Below are positions 6,352 through 7,977 of a stretch of 7,977 nt of DNA, in pieces; position 1 is the stretch's first letter; every line of letters starts with the position of its first letter. The stretch comes from Nitrososphaerales archaeon TH526 (GTDB lineage: Archaea > Thermoproteota > Nitrososphaeria > Nitrososphaerales > Nitrososphaeraceae). The translations under genes were made by a program, and so were the position numbers. The notes under the pieces are model-generated. The model saw nothing but the letters and a program-made list of their open reading frames with translations, had not been told where the DNA came from and searched no databases. The stretch lies in the NCBI GenBank assembly GCA_014523665.1, contig JAATVR010000408.1, positions 1-7,977 on the forward strand. Direction: 5' to 3'.

Positions 6352-6519
6352 TCATTCTGCTTTTTCTAGAGTTATTTTGTTGCCTTCCAGTCCAACCTTT
6401 ACATAATCGCCTTTCGAAATTCCTAGACTCTGTGCGTAGGACTTCGGGAGAACTACGGAAAAAGACTGGTCTCCCAAAATGCCTTGTATTTTTCTATATT
6501 GTGTATTTGATACTGTCAT
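6352..6519 (-). CDS. Second AbrB/SpoVT-like DNA-binding regulator, 55 aa
   Basis: Starting at ATG 6519, the protein carries a complete, compact AbrB domain: QYRKIQGIL (7-15), SVVLPKSYAQSLGISKGDYV (21-40), KVGLEGNKITLEKAE (41-55). This is the standard order of a first strand, the V-x-L-P-K loop, L-G-I-x-K-G-D and a final K-I-x-L-x-K strand, filling nearly the whole protein. AbrB dimers bind DNA and regulate transcription, or act as antitoxins; no toxin gene is seen beside it. A TATA-like CTATAAA ends about 21 nt before the ATG, fitting a leaderless mRNA and arguing for its own promoter. It lies 60 bp downstream of the integrase stop on the same strand. It shares the R-[KR]-[IV]-Q ... L-P-K layout with the AbrB gene at 1135-1353. 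Confidence 0.75.
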   Translation of the reverse strand: MTVSNTQYRKIQGILGDQSFSVVLPKSYAQSLGISKGDYVKVGLEGNKITLEKAE

Positions 6520-6533
6520 TAATATCAAATAAT

Positions 6534-6546
6534 CTATAGTTTATAG
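6534..6546 (-). promoter_or_regulatory. TATA-like box of the 55-aa AbrB gene, also a small palindrome
   Basis: The minus strand reads CTATA-AAC-TATAG, with TATAAA 21-26 nt before the ATG at 6519. That distance fits an archaeal promoter with transcription starting at or next to the ATG. The dyad could also be an operator, for example for self-regulation. Confidence 0.5.
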
Positions 6547-6579
6547 AAAATACATAGGAACTATTCTACCTATTATGGG

Positions 6580-7782
6580 CTATTCGTTATTCAAACCTCT
6601 GCCCCTCTTTTTCAAAATCTCGATCTCCTCCTGCATCCTGACAATCCGGTCCGAAAGATTGGCAATCGCATCAGTACTAAGTTGATTTTGCAGATCTAAT
6701 TTGACTACTCTGTCGGGCAGTTCAGTCGCCTGGTGCAGAAGATAATTGTCTTCATTGATGGTGAGAAAGTCTACTGCTTTCAGGTAATCTTCCAGAAGTT
6801 CTCTTTCAGTAATTCGATAATAACTGTCCGAAATACCAATTGAATGTCCCATTAGGATCTCTATATTAATTGATTTCATTCCAGATTGTTCGCATCGAGT
6901 CTTAAACCATTTACGTAGACCATGATTTGTCTGAAACTCGTATCTGTTTCTCTTCAAGCCGGATTTCTTTCTCAATCCCTGAGTCCATAGTGCATCCTCG
7001 AGCAATCGTTTGATTCCCGATGATTTCAGCTTGGTACTTTCCTTTATTCTTCCGTGATGATAGTGGCCTTCTTTAGTGTTCCATAGCTGTCTCATTACCC
7101 AACTATTTTCATCCACCTTTTCACCAGAATCTCTTCGATACTCCATCCATTTTTCTAGCTTATAGTATGCATCTGGGGTTATGAATGAAATATACTCTTC
7201 GTCGTCTCCGGCGTAAACCGCTATCTTAGCGGCTATAATTTTCCCATTTCTTTTAATTGGCTCTATGTGTCCCCAGCGTAAATAATCCCATGCACCAAGC
7301 CTAATTCCAGAGGACGACATTGTGCAAACTATAGCCTTTATTCGTCTGTCCGGATAGTCACATATTCTCTGGATCTCCTCTATGGTAGGAGCGCGATCAT
7401 CGGCGAATCTTCTGCTTTTTGGTAGGCCACGAGTAATTTTCTTCCATGCAACCGGAACATCTGCCATCTCACAGAATAATTTTATGGCCTTGAGGGAGTT
7501 TCGTAGTGTTGCTCCTGTAATTTGTTCCCCTTCAACTCTCCCCCTCTCGAATTGTAAAAATTTTATAATACTGTAGAACGCCCAATTCGGATCCCTGATA
7601 CCTTTTGTGGCAAATAAATTACATCTTTCCTCCATATTCGCGGTAGGAAGCAATTTCACATAGTTAAAGAAAATGCGTAACCGTCTCAGGTAGTAATCTC
7701 TCGTAACTGGCGATCTTACTGCATACAGGAATAGCGAATATGCATCAGATCCTCCAAATGACTGTTGATTTTCGATTTGCAA
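6580..7782 (-). CDS. Tyrosine recombinase (integrase), 400 aa
   Basis: This is a full-length tyrosine recombinase. The N-terminal core-binding part has SPVTRDYYLRRLRIFFNYV (24-42), a SAM-like DNA-binding helix set. The catalytic domain has SSGIRLGAWDYLRW (157-170, Arg161), NHGLRKWF (286-293, His287 and Arg290), LMGHS (310-314, His313) and SDSYYRIT (318-325, Tyr321 or Tyr322 as nucleophile). VYAGDDEEYISFITPDAY (189-206) is the beta-hairpin region. A C-terminal coiled coil (about 364-392) may mediate multimerisation. It cuts and rejoins DNA at attachment sites to insert or excise the element. The start is TTG at 7782: an in-frame TAG immediately precedes it, and the next Met is residue 50, inside the domain. 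The gene begins 56 bp past the 3' end of tRNA-Pro in the same orientation, the usual place of an integrase next to its attachment site. All catalytic residues appear intact. Confidence 0.93.
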   Translation of the reverse strand: MQIENQQSFGGSDAYSLFLYAVRSPVTRDYYLRRLRIFFNYVKLLPTANMEERCNLFATKGIRDPNWAFYSIIKFLQFERGRVEGEQITGATLRNSLKAIKLFCEMADVPVAWKKITRGLPKSRRFADDRAPTIEEIQRICDYPDRRIKAIVCTMSSSGIRLGAWDYLRWGHIEPIKRNGKIIAAKIAVYAGDDEEYISFITPDAYYKLEKWMEYRRDSGEKVDENSWVMRQLWNTKEGHYHHGRIKESTKLKSSGIKRLLEDALWTQGLRKKSGLKRNRYEFQTNHGLRKWFKTRCEQSGMKSINIEILMGHSIGISDSYYRITERELLEDYLKAVDFLTINEDNYLLHQATELPDRVVKLDLQNQLSTDAIANLSDRIVRMQEEIEILKKRGRGLNNE

Positions 7783-7838
7783 CTATCTGGTCTCACTTTT
7801 TTTGCCTAGTGAATCCTATTTGAGAACTAATATCACAA

Positions 7839-7933
7839 TGGGGCCAGTGGGATTCGAACCCACGACCGCCAGCGCCCCAGGCATATACCTTGATTCCAAG
7901 ATGGTATCCTAGACCAAGCTAGACGATAGCCCC
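7839..7933 (-). tRNA. tRNA-Pro(GGG) with a 19-nt intron
   Basis: The minus strand folds into a complete cloverleaf after removal of a 19-nt intron (76 nt mature, including discriminator A). The acceptor stem is GGGGCTA/TGGCCCC, the D stem GTCT/GGAT, the anticodon stem CCAGC/GCTGG, the loop CTGGGGC with anticodon GGG at 7876-7878, the variable loop CGGTC, and the T arm GTGGG-TTCGAAT-CCCAC. CCA is not encoded (ATT follows). The anticodon stem only forms once the intron is removed, which confirms the split. The 3' part adjoins the integrase gene and is the probable integration site. Confidence 0.95.
7883..7901 (-). other. Non-canonical tRNA intron, 19 nt, between positions 29 and 30
   Basis: The precursor forms an exact bulge-helix-bulge: exon ATAC pairs with intron GTAT, the two 3-nt bulges are CAT and ATG, and CTTG/CAAG closes the intron hairpin with loop GAAT. 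AGG and CCT pair outside. Cutting each bulge after its second base removes TCTTGGAATCAAGGTATAT and joins CCA to GC, restoring the anticodon stem. The site is in the anticodon stem rather than the usual 37/38 position. Confidence 0.9.
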
Positions 7934-7956
7934 TAGAGAGCGTTAAATACTAACCA

Positions 7957-7964
7957 TTTTTAAA
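7957..7964 (-). promoter_or_regulatory. TATA-like box of tRNA-Pro
   Basis: TTTAAAAA on the minus strand lies 24-31 nt before the mature tRNA 5' end, the spacing expected for an archaeal tRNA promoter. Confidence 0.5.
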
Positions 7965-7977
7965 TGTACAGCAAAAA

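Noticed and set aside
6249..6539. Plus-strand ORF of 96 codons
   Set aside because: It is the shadow of the well-supported 55-aa AbrB gene and its promoter on the minus strand; the product is cysteine- and leucine-rich with no recognisable domain.
1..7838. Second attachment site (repeat of the tRNA 3' end)
   Set aside because: I saw no copy of the T-arm/acceptor sequence elsewhere in the window; it would be expected further left.
1..7977. CRISPR array or insertion sequence
   Set aside because: No regularly spaced repeats and no transposase with flanking terminal inverted repeats were seen.

Overview
The window looks like one end of an integrated archaeal mobile element sitting in a tRNA-Pro gene. 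Four things point to archaea: a tRNA interrupted by a textbook bulge-helix-bulge intron, A/T-rich TATA-like boxes about 25 nt upstream of starts, very small AbrB-type regulators, and Topo VI/Spo11-type sequence. The tyrosine recombinase and the AbrB style resemble those of Nitrososphaeria (Thaumarchaeota). That placement is from memory of family style, not from a search.

Layout, left to right. Positions 1-1082 (minus) hold the N-terminal 360 codons of an archaeo-eukaryotic primase (Prim-Pol plus PriCT-like region) running off the left edge. Positions 1135-1353 (minus) encode an AbrB-like regulator. Positions 1354-1639 hold only a doubtful 81-codon ORF and a small inverted repeat. Positions 1640-4686 (minus) form a tight three-gene operon: a zinc-ribbon protein, a short GHKL-like ATPase, and a 673-aa protein combining a Topo VI-B transducer-like region with a Topo VI-A/Spo11 core (catalytic Tyr and Toprim). 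A 36-bp divergent spacer separates this operon from two overlapping plus-strand genes of unknown function (4723-6061). Positions 6062-6579 contain a 55-aa AbrB-like gene, a possible 48-aa ORF and small palindromes. Positions 6580-7782 (minus) encode a tyrosine integrase. Positions 7839-7933 (minus) are tRNA-Pro(GGG) with a 19-nt non-canonical intron. The last 44 bp hold the tRNA promoter and are presumably host chromosome.

How it may work together (inference). The integrase recombines at the tRNA 3' part, 56 bp from its own start. The primase, with an unseen helicase probably further left, replicates the element. The two AbrB proteins are candidate regulators. The Topo VI-like pair is the most unusual part. 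Its combined length (278 + 673 = 951 aa) is about that of a normal Topo VI B plus A, but the gene boundary has moved: the ATPase stands alone and the transducer is joined to the DNA-cleaving subunit. It could be a topoisomerase for the element or a DNA double-strand-break enzyme.
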